The notes: generated by a model from the letters alone, not told the origin. 64,000 nt of DNA from Erythrobacteraceae bacterium WH01K (GCA_027941995.1 CP115966.1:2666001-2730000); one strand, 5' to 3'. Positions 1-7,882 are shown, counted from the stretch's first letter. Numbers and translations: made by a program.

Positions 1-18
1 GCTTTCCTGCGCAAAGCG

Positions 19-141
19 CCCACACAGGACCCAAACACGAGGCCAGCCGAAGGCGCTTTCTGCTTGAAGTCTTGGGCTTTCCTACTGGAAGAGGTGGTGC
101 CGCTTAGAGGATTCGAACCTCTGACCCCATCATTACGAATG
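19..141. repeat. Left attachment repeat: displaced 3' part of tRNA-Thr
   Basis: This 123-base block is identical to 4097-4219. It holds the 3' part of a tRNA-Thr gene on the minus strand, from the anticodon loop to CCA, plus about 77 bases of downstream flank. Identity stops at base 142, where the 5' half of the tRNA is missing. This is the displaced end expected after site-specific integration into a tRNA gene, so it marks the left border of the element. Confidence 0.85.
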
Positions 142-418
142 CATTGGAAGTTCAGAACGAAAAGTGAGGAATTCCGGGGTTTCCATCCCCTAGCCTAGCG
201 CGAATGGTTCCTTCACCCACATAATACCCAGGATCCACACCAGTACGATCAGGTCGATTTCCTACTGGAAGCTCCTTCATAGCGAAAGAATCCCGAAAGT
301 GACCTGCGCTCCCCCTCAAGGTGAACTCCGAAGCATCAAATTTTGATCGCCAGTCGAGCCTCTCGCGACAGCCACGACGATCCTCTTTGCTTCTCCTCCC
401 TCGCATTAGGGGCGACGG

Positions 419-1015
419 TCAATCATCCCCCTCCGTTATTGCCAAGTGCAATGCGTCAAAACTCGGCATTGCCTGTTCGAGTAACATCACCGCTTCATCA
501 AAAACTCGGATCGCGGCGGATAGATCGTTTTGTTCGAAGCCTTGAGCAAGTTCCTCGGCGTCGATCTGCATAAGGAGGTGAAACGTGGTGCCGTCTTGTA
601 TGAAGTTGAGGCCTCTGAGTCTGTCGATCGCGCTCTTTTCGCCTTCATAAATAGGCAAGAGTTTCGACTTCGATCCAGACGTGGAGAATTGTAAGGCCGC
701 ATGCGGTGGGCCAGCTACGAAATTAGCCAACCAGCTATTGTAGTCGTCACCACCCAAAGTGACTGTGTCGAACCAAGCTTCGGTACGCCTCTTCCTGCCG
801 CCCTCAGAGGTCCACCTCTGGGGACAGAACCATCCATCCCAAGGGGTTCCGTCAGAAAAGTACCAATCGTTCTTCCGAAAAACTCTTTCGAACGCCTCAT
901 TCCACTCGATCGATAGGCGCTCATCAATCGAATTCTCGGCATGGTGCATCGCGGCCTCAACATCCCGAATATGTCGGACTATAGCTGCACTAAGCTGGGT
1001 ATTCTGATTGTTCAT
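419..1015 (-). CDS. Hypothetical protein, partner of the nuclease-like gene
   Basis: A 198-residue protein of a family I do not recognise. It appears soluble, with no signal peptide or membrane segment. The N-terminal third looks helical and acidic. The middle is rich in Trp, Tyr and Gly (a WYFSDG...WDGWFCPQRW stretch at about residues 51-67), and the C-terminus is helical and acidic. It starts 10 bases after the stop of the upstream nuclease-like gene on the same strand, so the two are almost certainly co-transcribed. By position it could be an immunity, sensor or specificity subunit of the nuclease, but this is inference only. Confidence 0.6.
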   Translation of the reverse strand: MNNQNTQLSAAIVRHIRDVEAAMHHAENSIDERLSIEWNEAFERVFRKNDWYFSDGTPWDGWFCPQRWTSEGGRKRRTEAWFDTVTLGGDDYNSWLANFVAGPPHAALQFSTSGSKSKLLPIYEGEKSAIDRLRGLNFIQDGTTFHLLMQIDAEELAQGFEQNDLSAAIRVFDEAVMLLEQAMPSFDALHLAITEGDD

Positions 1016-1025
1016 CTAAGCTCCC

Positions 1026-1742
1026 TTAAAGCCTCTCTAGATGATCAGCAAAACACTCGATCAACCAGCTCTGCTTTGAATTTGGATCTTCCGTCTCGGT
1101 CACACATTGACGCGCCGCCGCAGCGATATCGCGCCAGGATATCGAGCCAACTCCACTGGCCCGTCGCCCATCAGTCGTAAGATAAACGACGCAGTGCTTT
1201 TTGCCGTCTATCCCCAACCGAGCAGCCCGCGCTGCTATGACCGCACGATAGTCTTCTAGCTGGTTCTCGCGCACATCAGCGTCGATCTTCGCTTCAATTC
1301 CAATCAGGAATTTTTCACTTTCGATGGTGATGTCCACGCGATCGGATTGCATGCCGGTCGGACAATGTTCCGTCCGCACAAGGTAATGAGCCGCAAGCTC
1401 TTCACTTGTTGGGAGCGCAGAATTGCTCCCTCTTATCCGCTCAATGACCGAAGCCAAGAATGCCGAAGCTAGCGTGCCGGTGATGCGCTTGTCCCAGAGC
1501 TGGGCCAACACTGCGCAGTTACGAACTTCATAGCGCCCGACCCCCGCCATAGCCCATGGGTTTGCAGTGAAGCGTCGTCGTTCCTCATCAAGAAGAGGTT
1601 GCAGCTGTTTCAAGGCATCTGATAGCCGGTGTGGATCGCACGACTGAGCTGATCGCGCTTTAGGAGCTGAAGGAGGGCGCGCCCGGGCAAGCAGAGGTCT
1701 CAAGTCCCTGATCGTCTCTAGAAATTGCTTCGACGTCAGCAT
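1026..1742 (-). CDS. PD-(D/E)XK nuclease superfamily protein
   Basis: A 238-residue protein. In the middle (about residues 138-160) it has the pattern D-x(n)-hydrophobic-E-A-K in DRVDITIE...LIGIEAKID, which fits the catalytic D/E-x-K core of PD-(D/E)XK nucleases. It is followed by a Gln-containing helix (ENQLEDYR) and a CVVYLTTDG strand typical of the PDDEXK_4-like fold. The N-terminal 90 residues are helical and unassigned. It is the first gene of a two-gene unit in the tRNA-Thr element, and such nucleases in integrated elements are often defence effectors. The family call rests on motif reading alone, and the target is unknown. Confidence 0.65.
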   Translation of the reverse strand: MLTSKQFLETIRDLRPLLARARPPSAPKARSAQSCDPHRLSDALKQLQPLLDEERRRFTANPWAMAGVGRYEVRNCAVLAQLWDKRITGTLASAFLASVIERIRGSNSALPTSEELAAHYLVRTEHCPTGMQSDRVDITIESEKFLIGIEAKIDADVRENQLEDYRAVIAARAARLGIDGKKHCVVYLTTDGRRASGVGSISWRDIAAAARQCVTETEDPNSKQSWLIECFADHLERL

Positions 1743-1916
1743 GGTAGGCTAGCTTCCCAAGTTGTGCCCGTCATCTACCATAGTCCCGTCGGTGATAAGC
1801 AGCCTTTCAGCCATGTCCAGAGAGCCACCATCTGAAAACTCTATGTGAGCCTAAAACAAGACAGAACCCGTTGAAACAATCGATGACCCTTAAAAAAAAT
1901 CCCTCATAAGATAAAG

Positions 1917-1954
1917 CCCCGGACCCACTTGGCGAAAGCCGAGCAGGTCCGGGG
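1917..1954 (-). terminator. Probable terminator after the 82-residue gene
   Basis: An inverted repeat (CCGGACC...GGTCCGG arms around an approximately 20-base loop) lies just downstream of the stop at 1964. On the minus strand it is followed by a T-rich stretch with a run of eight T about 20 bases further on. It could separate the integrase-linked gene from the nuclease cassette. Confidence 0.45.
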
Positions 1955-1963
1955 CGAGGTAGG

Positions 1964-2212
1964 TTAGTCATGTACTCGGTAGCGGCCATCAGCACCCCGA
2001 ACCCACTCATGCCGTTCGGGATTGCGGCCTGCGCTCTTGTTGAGGATTAGGCCGACATAGCGCTTGTCGAGACCAAGGCCAGAAACCGTCGAGACAATCT
2101 CTGGCCCCTTATCGATGCCGCTTTCGATACAGGCTTTGATGAGCGCAACCACCTGATCTGGCTTGTTGCATTTGCTTCGGATAAGGTAGTCACGGAGGGT
2201 GGCGAGCCTCAT
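1964..2212 (-). CDS. Small hypothetical protein coupled to the integrase remnant
   Basis: An 82-residue protein whose ATG overlaps the integrase stop by four bases (ATGA at 2209-2212), so the two were translationally coupled. The sequence is helical (LRDYLIRSKCNKPDQVVALIKACIESG region) and ends in a short W-x-R-x-x-D-G-R-Y segment. I do not recognise the family. A helix-rich 80-residue protein beside an integrase could be a DNA-binding or excision accessory factor, but nothing visible proves it. Confidence 0.55.
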   Translation of the reverse strand: MRLATLRDYLIRSKCNKPDQVVALIKACIESGIDKGPEIVSTVSGLGLDKRYVGLILNKSAGRNPERHEWVRGADGRYRVHD

Positions 2213-2612
2213 TGGCTTACTCCCTTCGTCATTCCGGCCGCCCCCGCCTCCACGGCGGCCAGCAGCGTGTCGTTAGCCAAATGTGAGTAGCGCATTGTGC
2301 TCTTGTGGTCGGAATGTCCGAGCACTCTCCCGACGGCGAACAGGTCTATACCTGCGTTGATCATGAAGCTTGCAGCACTATGCCGAAGGTCATGGATGCG
2401 CAGGTCCGGCAGCCGCGCCTTCCTCCTCGCCGTCTGCCACGAATGCTTGAGGGTCACGTAGGGCTCAAGTGTGTCAGGATTGGGCAAGACGTGATGCCGA
2501 TCGCCGGGGTTGAAAGCGGAACGTGTCTCGACCGCCCATTCTTAGAGGTCTTAATGGTCCACTGACGTTTGGTAACGTCAATATCCTGCCACTGAGCATT
2601 TAGGAGCTCGGA
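2209..2612 (-). pseudogene. Tyrosine recombinase (integrase) remnant
   Basis: The catalytic C-terminal half of a phage-type integrase is recognisable: a WxDID...RQWTI..SKNGR..VPLS strand region, then HDLRHSAASF, LGHSDHKSTMRY and a terminal Ala-rich helix, which carry the Arg, His, Arg and Tyr catalytic positions. The N-terminal core-binding half is absent, because the reading frame enters directly from the methyltransferase fragment at about 2612. Around 2485-2500 a further small deletion shifts the frame. The ORF from GTG/ATG at 2487 covers only the last 92 residues. It is very unlikely to be active. Confidence 0.8.
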
Positions 2613-3939
2613 TAGCATAAGCGTTACCTTGGCGAGTTCGACACCGAATGGGTCATTATCCAAGCCAAAGAATTGCAGTGGACTGATGCCGCTGATTAGC
2701 TTTGCCTGTTTCTGGAACTCGGAAACGCTGAATTCCTGTTTCAAACGAAGCATGATGCGCAGATCGAGCCGCGCCATTTCGCGGAAGGCAACATACAAGA
2801 AATTGCCGCTGCCGCAGGCGGGGTCGAGCACTCGAAATGTCCGCAATTCCTTGCGCAACTCAATCAGGTCGGTTTTGGTTTTGGCAGCGTCAATCCGAGC
2901 CATCCAAGGCCTAACGATGGTTGGCCCGACTATCCTTTCAATATCGGGCTCGGACGTAAAATGCCTGCCATGCTGATGCTGGGTTTTTGCACCCATGCTC
3001 TGCTCGAACAAAGTCCCGTAGATCGCCGGGTTGACCTTGGTCCAGAGCTGAGAAGCTGCGCCATTTTCACCGCCAAGAAGCTCAAGCTCGTATTCGGTTA
3101 GCTCCGTATCGACTGTCTCCGAAAATAGCCCTCCATTGAAGTAGGGCACGCCCGCAAATCGGCCGTGCTTGGCGGAGGTTTTGCTGTTCATCTGGTGGAA
3201 CAGGCCATTGAGGAGATCATGGGAAGACTGCCCATTCTCCAAGCAGTCTCGCACTATCCCAGTTATGGTGCTTGCTGGCAGAAGATCTATGTCTTCTGCA
3301 AACATAGCGATCACAAGCTGCAGTGTAAGACGCTGCGCGTCCTCACGAGACAATCTGGTCGCTTGAGGACGGAGCGTGAGCTCTCTGTAAAGCTCGGCCA
3401 TTTGATGCGCCGCACGCCTCGAGACGGCTTCTCGATCATTGTCGAAGATCGGTGCCTTCTCGATCGAGAACATGAAGTTGAAAGCCGGATAGCGCGTATG
3501 AAGACCGCCCAATGAGACCTGATCGACTGGCCCATTTAGCTGCCGATCAAAATCATAAATCCAGAACTCGTCGAAGTTACACAGGACCACGTAGCGCGGA
3601 CGATTTGGAACTGTATTAACAATATTCGAATGCTTGTCGGTAATGGAATTGAAGTTTGGTTCCTCTCTTCTTCATTTCGATGAGAACGCGTGGTTTCCAA
3701 AGGAGGTCAGCGAATGCCGTCCCTTTATTATCGTTCTTTTTGATGCGGTGCTCTAGCGTCGCTCCGGCTTCCTTGTGCCCTTTGTGACCAAAAGCGATGA
3801 AGAGACGGTCAAGGAATACTTGAGCCTCGCCCTTTTCATCGCCCGTGATATGATCACTGACATAGTTTTGAAAATCTGAAAGTGAATCAACGATCTGTGA
3901 CACGGGACCCCCTGCAACACTCTTATGCGAGAAGGTCAA
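2613..3939 (-). pseudogene. Broken type IIL/MmeI-like nuclease-DNA methyltransferase
   Basis: The first part (3939 down to 3616) carries a PD-(D/E)XK-like motif (FADLLWKPRVLIEMKKRG). The second (from 3590) continues the same protein family and contains methyltransferase motif I (DPACGSGNF, near 2801-2833) and the FGLDNDPF strand. Between them, near 3614, the frame is lost: restoring two bases would join HYRQAFEY to VNTVPNRPRYVVLCNF, the expected continuation. At about 2612 the gene stops abruptly and fuses in frame to integrase sequence, so motif IV (NPPY) and the target-recognition region are gone. Known family members are about 900-1000 residues. This copy cannot methylate DNA. Confidence 0.8.
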
Positions 3940-4096
3940 ACGCTTGGCAATTGGCTGAGTGCGCCAGGAATGATTGTAGGGTTACGAACGCCTGTAGATT
4001 TTGCTACAAAACTGGCTTTCCGCAAACGGCCGAATATGAGCCATCCATTAAAGAGGGCGCAAAATGGGCCGAGCCCAACAGTCCTACCCAAGGCGC

Positions 4097-4219
4097 CCCA
4101 CACAGGACCCAAACACGAGGCCAGCCGAAGGCGCTTTCTGCTTGAAGTCTTGGGCTTTCCTACTGGAAGAGGTGGTGCCGCTTAGAGGATTCGAACCTCT
4201 GACCCCATCATTACGAATG
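4097..4219. repeat. Right attachment repeat inside intact tRNA-Thr
   Basis: Exact copy of 19-141. It covers the 3' part of the functional tRNA-Thr gene (to the anticodon loop) and about 77 bases of its 3' flank. Identity ends at 4219, so crossover occurred at or before the anticodon region, and the tRNA 5' half at 4220-4248 is chromosomal. Confidence 0.85.
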
Positions 4220-4248
4220 ATGTGCTCTACCAACTGAGCTAAAGCGGC
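4173..4248 (-). tRNA. tRNA-Thr(CGU)
   Basis: A full cloverleaf on the minus strand with acceptor stem GCCGCTT/AAGCGGC, a D-arm with AGCTCAGTTGGTAGAGC, anticodon loop TTCGTAA (anticodon CGT), GGTTCGAATCC T-arm and encoded CCA. It is the integration target of the element to its left. Its 3' half was restored by the element's own attachment sequence. Confidence 0.97.
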
Positions 4249-4305
4249 GCCCGGGCGGTGTGGTGTCCGCCCTATCGTATCCGACCCTGCCGAACGGAAG
4301 GAAAC

Positions 4306-4379
4306 TGGAGGCCCGAGCCGGAATCGAACCGGCGTACACGGATTTGCAATCCGCTGCGTCACCACTCCGCCATCGGGCC
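4306..4379 (-). tRNA. tRNA-Cys(GCA)
   Basis: Minus-strand cloverleaf with acceptor GGCCCGA/TCGGGCC, anticodon loop TTGCAAA (GCA), T-arm GGTTCGATTCC, a U discriminator and encoded CCA. It lies 57 bases upstream of tRNA-Thr in the same orientation, so the two may share a transcript. Confidence 0.96.
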
Positions 4380-4526
4380 AACCGGAACGGGCAGTCAGCA
4401 AAAACCGCCTGCCTGTATGTCGGAAAGCGCGCCACTAGCGTGTCCCTTCGCGATACGCAATCCGCTTGTTGTCATTAAAGACGGTTCGCTCCTTGCCCCC
4501 CGGTCTTGGCCTGCTAGTCAGGCGCG

Positions 4527-5303
4527 ATGTCGATCAAAACACTGCTCGCGCCCATCGGGACGGAAAAAGGCCGCGTGACCCTGCCGGCGGACGAATGGCT
4601 CCAGGGACGCACCCTCTATGGCGGGGCCAGCGCGCTGGTGGCCTATACCGCGACGGTCAGGGCCTTGCCCGACCTGCCGCCGCTCCGGTCCGCGCAGATC
4701 GCCTTCGTGGCGCCGGTCGGCGACAAGGTGGAACCGCGCGTCGAGGTCGTTCGCCGTGGGCGCAACGTGGCGCAGGTGCGCTGCGACCTTCTGGTCGGCG
4801 GTGTGACCGCATTGACCGCATTCTTCCTGTTCGGAACCGCCCGCGAGCCCAATGCACGCCACCCTGCCCCGACTGTCGAGCCATGGCCCGGCGCACCCGA
4901 GGACAACGACCCTGCGATGGAGGGCAAGGGACCGGCCTTCATCCAGAACAATTTCGAGCTGCGCCGCGCCCAGAAGACCAGCGGATCCGGGCCGCCCGTG
5001 GTCCGGCGCTGGATCCGGCTGAAGGACCGGGACACGCTGGACCCGACGTCGACGCTGGTACTGGTCGGCGACACGCTGCCGCCGGGGGCCATGCGCGTGA
5101 TGGAGCGGCAGGGACCGATCAGTTCGATCAACTGGACCTTCAACGTCCTCGACCCCGATGCCACGACCCGGGACGGATGGTGGCTGGCGGAAACGGCCAG
5201 CGACCATGCCGACGAGGGCTATTCGAGCGAGCGGCTGCGCCTGTGGGACGCCGACGGAAAACTGGTCCTGTCGGGCCAGCAATGCGTCGCCGTGTTCGGC
5301 TGA
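4527..5303 (+). CDS. Thioesterase family protein (TesB-like double hotdog)
   Basis: A 258-residue protein resembling acyl-CoA thioesterases of the 4HBT_3/TesB-like group. There is a first hotdog with an LYGGASALVAYTA helix (about residues 29-42), and a second hotdog after residue 130 with WIRLKDRD, GAMRVMERQGPISSINWTFN and a C-terminal ERLRLWDADGKLVLSGQQ strand pair. It is expected to hydrolyse acyl-CoA in the cytoplasm; the chain length cannot be read from sequence. It stands alone on the plus strand and converges on the crotonase gene, whose stop is 11 bases away. Confidence 0.85.
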   Translation: MSIKTLLAPIGTEKGRVTLPADEWLQGRTLYGGASALVAYTATVRALPDLPPLRSAQIAFVAPVGDKVEPRVEVVRRGRNVAQVRCDLLVGGVTALTAFFLFGTAREPNARHPAPTVEPWPGAPEDNDPAMEGKGPAFIQNNFELRRAQKTSGSGPPVVRRWIRLKDRDTLDPTSTLVLVGDTLPPGAMRVMERQGPISSINWTFNVLDPDATTRDGWWLAETASDHADEGYSSERLRLWDADGKLVLSGQQCVAVFG

Positions 5304-5313
5304 CGGGCGAGCG

Positions 5314-6123
5314 TCAGGCGACGTCTTCGTAATTCGCCTTGCGCTTGGCCATGCCGGCCATCACCGCCTCGATCTGGTTCGGGGTGCGCATGATCGCCGC
5401 CTGCTCGACGCTTTCCTGCATCAGCAGGTCTTCGCCGCCAAGGTCGTACATCTGGTTCGACAGGCGCTTTGCCGCGCGGATGGCGTGCGGGTTGCGGTCG
5501 GCTATCGTGGCGGCAATCTCCATCGCCTTTGCCAGCGGATCGCCGGTCACGTGGGTGACGAGGCCATAGCCCTGCGCTTCCTCGCCGGAGAACTGGCGAT
5601 TGGTATAGACCAGTTCGCGCAGGACGTCGTCGCGCACCAGCCCGCGCCAGAGCTGGTAACCGCCCATGTCGGGGACCAGCCCCCATTTCAGCTCCATGAT
5701 GGCCATGCGCGCATCGGGCGTTGCGACGCGGATGTCGGCCCCGCTGGCAATCTGCATACCGCCGCCGAAGCATACGCCGTGGACCGCCGCGATGACAGGC
5801 ACGGGCAGCTTGCGCCAGGCGGTTGCCACCTGCTGGAACGTGTTGGAATCGCCGTGCGTCCTTTCCGTCAGGGGCGGGCGCGACGCATCGGGCTCCGCGC
5901 CGAAGGACGAGGTGTCGAGACCCGCGCAGAAGGACGGCCCTTCGCCCGATAGCACCACGACCCGCACGCCGGGGGCCGTTTCCAGGGCGGCAGCGGCTGC
6001 GATGATGGCCTCGAACATGGCGGGATCGAGCGCGTTCATCTTTTCCGGACGGGTCAGCCGCACATGGGCAACCCCCTGATCGTTCAGGTCAATCGAAACA
6101 CGCTCGCTGGTCGGGAATGTCAT
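5314..6123 (-). CDS. Crotonase / enoyl-CoA hydratase family protein
   Basis: A 269-residue single-domain crotonase. Both oxyanion-hole segments are visible: GEGPSFCAGLDTSSFG (about residues 60-75) and the Gly-rich HGVCFGGGMQIASGADIR (about 115-132). A KWGLVPDMGG loop follows. Substrate and exact reaction (hydration or isomerisation) cannot be decided from sequence. The ATG overlaps the stop of the upstream winged-helix gene by one base (TAATG), so it is the last gene of a coupled operon. Confidence 0.85.
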   Translation of the reverse strand: MTFPTSERVSIDLNDQGVAHVRLTRPEKMNALDPAMFEAIIAAAAALETAPGVRVVVLSGEGPSFCAGLDTSSFGAEPDASRPPLTERTHGDSNTFQQVATAWRKLPVPVIAAVHGVCFGGGMQIASGADIRVATPDARMAIMELKWGLVPDMGGYQLWRGLVRDDVLRELVYTNRQFSGEEAQGYGLVTHVTGDPLAKAMEIAATIADRNPHAIRAAKRLSNQMYDLGGEDLLMQESVEQAAIMRTPNQIEAVMAGMAKRKANYEDVA

Positions 6124-6536
6124 TATCGGTCCTCTTTTTCCTTGCCTGCGGTTTCGCGCAGCAGGACCCCGGTGTCCAGCCCGGCATTCGGGACAGGGCC
6201 CAGCTCTCCGCAGCGCACGCCGACCGAATAGCCGCCCGTATCATGCGTCCGGACAAGATCGCTGATGCCGTGGGCTGCCAGTTTGGCCCGCAGGCGGTAG
6301 ACATGGACCTCCACGCTGTTGGTCTCGGGCTCGTGCGTCAGACGCCACACGTCGCGCAGCAGGGTGCGCCGGGCGACAGGCTTTCCGCCCGCTTCTCCCA
6401 GCCGCCAGAGCAATTCGAATTCGCGCGGATGGAGGGATAGCCACCGGTCCTCGCAGCGTGCATCGCGGCGCAGTATGTCGAGCACCAGCGGACCGATGCG
6501 AAGCCGCCGCGGGATGTACGCGGTGAAAAAGCTCAC
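6123..6536 (-). CDS. Orphan OmpR/PhoB-type winged-helix protein
   Basis: About 137 residues from a GTG start at 6536 that overlaps the upstream RadC-like stop (GTGA). The core is an OmpR-type DNA-binding domain: LSLHPREFELLWRL, RRTLLRDVW, the recognition helix SVEVHVYRLRAKL and a wing RTHDTGGYSV. No receiver domain precedes it. It is therefore a DNA-binding protein without its own phosphorylation input, perhaps controlled by the coupled upstream genes. An ATG start at 6620 would lie inside the RadC-like gene in another frame and adds Arg/His/Pro-rich sequence, so GTG is preferred. Confidence 0.8.
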   Translation of the reverse strand: MSFFTAYIPRRLRIGPLVLDILRRDARCEDRWLSLHPREFELLWRLGEAGGKPVARRTLLRDVWRLTHEPETNSVEVHVYRLRAKLAAHGISDLVRTHDTGGYSVGVRCGELGPVPNAGLDTGVLLRETAGKEKEDR

Positions 6537-7069
6537 AGATATCCGCCGAGCCGCATGCTGAAGCCGCGGTTGCGGGTGAAGATCAGATGGTCGATCAGGG
6601 TAATGTCGACTTCGCTGCACAGAGCGGAAAGGCGGCGGGTCGAATCAATGTCGGCAGCACTGGGACGGCAAACACCGGACAGGTGATTATGCGCCAGCAC
6701 GATCCCGTGCGCCTGCCGCGCGAAGGCTTCCTCCAGCAGCAGCCGTCCCTTGAGGCACATCGAACCGGCGCGGCCGATGACGAGGGTCCGGTCATGAACG
6801 TAACGATCGTGCCGGTCGTAGAAGACGACGTGCAACCGCTCCTCGCCCAGTCCCTGGAATACGCCGTGAAGATACTGCACCGCTGCATTGCTCACGGGCT
6901 CGTCTTGCCGATGCGGGAAAGGCAGGGCCACATCCCGGCGCGCCGAAGACGCGCGTGCGTCAAGGGTTCGAACGGCGTTCACGTCACCGGCCGCGGCGGA
7001 GACCGGGTAACCGTTCCCCGCCATTCGCGGTAGGGACCGATCCGCCGCGATCTGCGATGGTGTCGCCAT
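6533..7069 (-). CDS. RadC-like JAB-domain protein
   Basis: About 178 residues. The C-terminal JAB/MPN domain has YLHGVFQGLGEERLHVVFYDRHDRYVHD, then HNHLSG...PSAADI with the His, His and Asp metal ligands kept. The usual HNHPSG has Leu for Pro here. The family's biochemical role is not settled. The N-terminal helix-hairpin-helix region of full RadC proteins is replaced by about 60 unassigned residues. The start is placed at ATG 7069, inside the end of the upstream membrane-protein gene; ATG 7024 is an alternative. It is followed by an overlapping winged-helix gene. Confidence 0.78.
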   Translation of the reverse strand: MATPSQIAADRSLPRMAGNGYPVSAAAGDVNAVRTLDARASSARRDVALPFPHRQDEPVSNAAVQYLHGVFQGLGEERLHVVFYDRHDRYVHDRTLVIGRAGSMCLKGRLLLEEAFARQAHGIVLAHNHLSGVCRPSAADIDSTRRLSALCSEVDITLIDHLIFTRNRGFSMRLGGYL

Positions 7070-7482
7070 AATCCCCCGGCGAGGATCAGGACCTCGAAAT
7101 AGAAGGGCATCACGTAGAGCAGGTAATAGGACAGCGAGGTCATCTCGGCGAGGCCGATGCGCACCATGTGGGCGATGACCGATACGAGCTGCGCCGCGGC
7201 GAGAACCAGCGGATAGAACCGGTTGGCGCGAAGGGCGATGGCGACGAAGGACACGAGGGCCGCGGTATCGAGGAAGACGTGCCAGGGATCGGCCGTCTGC
7301 AGCGGATAATAGGCCCCGAATACCAGGTGATAGACGTCGTCGATGAAAAGCAGCAGGAACAGCGTCAGCGCGCTCGCCTTCTCGGGCCCGGCCCCGCGCC
7401 ACAGGGCGAGGCCGGCCATGCACCAGACCGCCACGACGAAGGCCTGGTGCAGAACCGAGGTTACGAGATTGATCGTTTCCAA
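6979..7482 (-). CDS. Integral membrane protein, first gene of the coupled operon
   Basis: A 167-residue protein with about five hydrophobic segments (about residues 5-25, 36-55, 70-85, 88-108 and 115-135) followed by an Arg-rich cytosolic tail. I do not recognise a named family. It overlaps the RadC-like gene that follows by up to 91 bases. The order (membrane protein, JAB protein, winged helix, crotonase) suggests a membrane input linked to a DNA-binding output, but that is inference. Confidence 0.75.
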   Translation of the reverse strand: METINLVTSVLHQAFVVAVWCMAGLALWRGAGPEKASALTLFLLLFIDDVYHLVFGAYYPLQTADPWHVFLDTAALVSFVAIALRANRFYPLVLAAAQLVSVIAHMVRIGLAEMTSLSYYLLYVMPFYFEVLILAGGLWRHHRRSRRIGPYREWRGTVTRSPPRPVT

Positions 7483-7495
7483 GGCTTTCTATCGC

Positions 7496-7882
7496 CTATG
7501 CCGCTGCGGCCGCGCCGATGGCATCGAATGCGAAACTGTCCGGCTGCGCCCGCGCGGCAGAGGCTGTTGGCGCTTCCAAATCGAATGCCGTCATGGGCGT
7601 TTCCACCGGATCGTCGCCGCCCATGTATTCGCGCGCCACGCGGTTCAGTTCCTCGTGCACGCGCAGAAGGTTGGTCGACATGGCCACGGCCTGCTGTTCC
7701 GCCTGAGCCAGCCGCAGGATCGCGCGCTGTCCGGCATCGACACCGATGGCAGGATTCTGGCGGGCTTTCAGCAAGGCCTGCTTGAGCTTCGCGCAGGCAA
7801 TCATGGCCTCGTCCGTCACCGCCTCTGCTTCGCGTACGCGCTTGCGAATGAAAATGGCATCCTGGGTAATACGATTGGACAT
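7496..7882 (-). CDS. Hypothetical helical protein next to membrane LuxR-type gene
   Basis: A 128-residue protein from ATG 7882, which has a good GGGAGAG ribosome site. Residues 1-90 are strongly helical with many Ala, Gln, Lys and Arg. The tail is low-complexity and ends in GAAAAA. No family is recognised. It follows the membrane-anchored LuxR-type gene by 34 bases on the same strand and is probably co-transcribed with it. Confidence 0.65.
   Translation of the reverse strand: MSNRITQDAIFIRKRVREAEAVTDEAMIACAKLKQALLKARQNPAIGVDAGQRAILRLAQAEQQAVAMSTNLLRVHEELNRVAREYMGGDDPVETPMTAFDLEAPTASAARAQPDSFAFDAIGAAAAA

Larger units (their letters stand above)
142..4219. mobile_element. Small decayed integrative element in tRNA-Thr
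   Basis: The repeat copies are offset by 4078 bases, which defines the element unit. Contents from right to left: a frameshifted, truncated restriction-modification gene, an integrase remnant, an 82-residue protein, a PD-(D/E)XK nuclease-like gene and an unknown partner gene. All are on the minus strand. Base composition is visibly more AT-rich than the chromosome to the right (by eye, not computed). With no intact integrase the element is probably no longer mobile by itself. Bases 142-418 hold no gene I can support. Confidence 0.8.

Noticed and set aside
152-406. An 84-codon minus-strand frame right after the 419-1015 gene, inside the left end of the element
   Set aside because: It starts 12 bases after the preceding stop, which is suggestive of a third cassette gene. 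However, its sequence is Arg-rich and compositionally unlike a folded protein, and no ribosome site is evident.
6537-6620. Upstream ATG start for the orphan winged-helix protein
   Set aside because: The added residues are antisense-like His/Arg/Pro sequence inside the RadC-like gene. The GTG that overlaps the RadC-like stop fits the coupled operon better.
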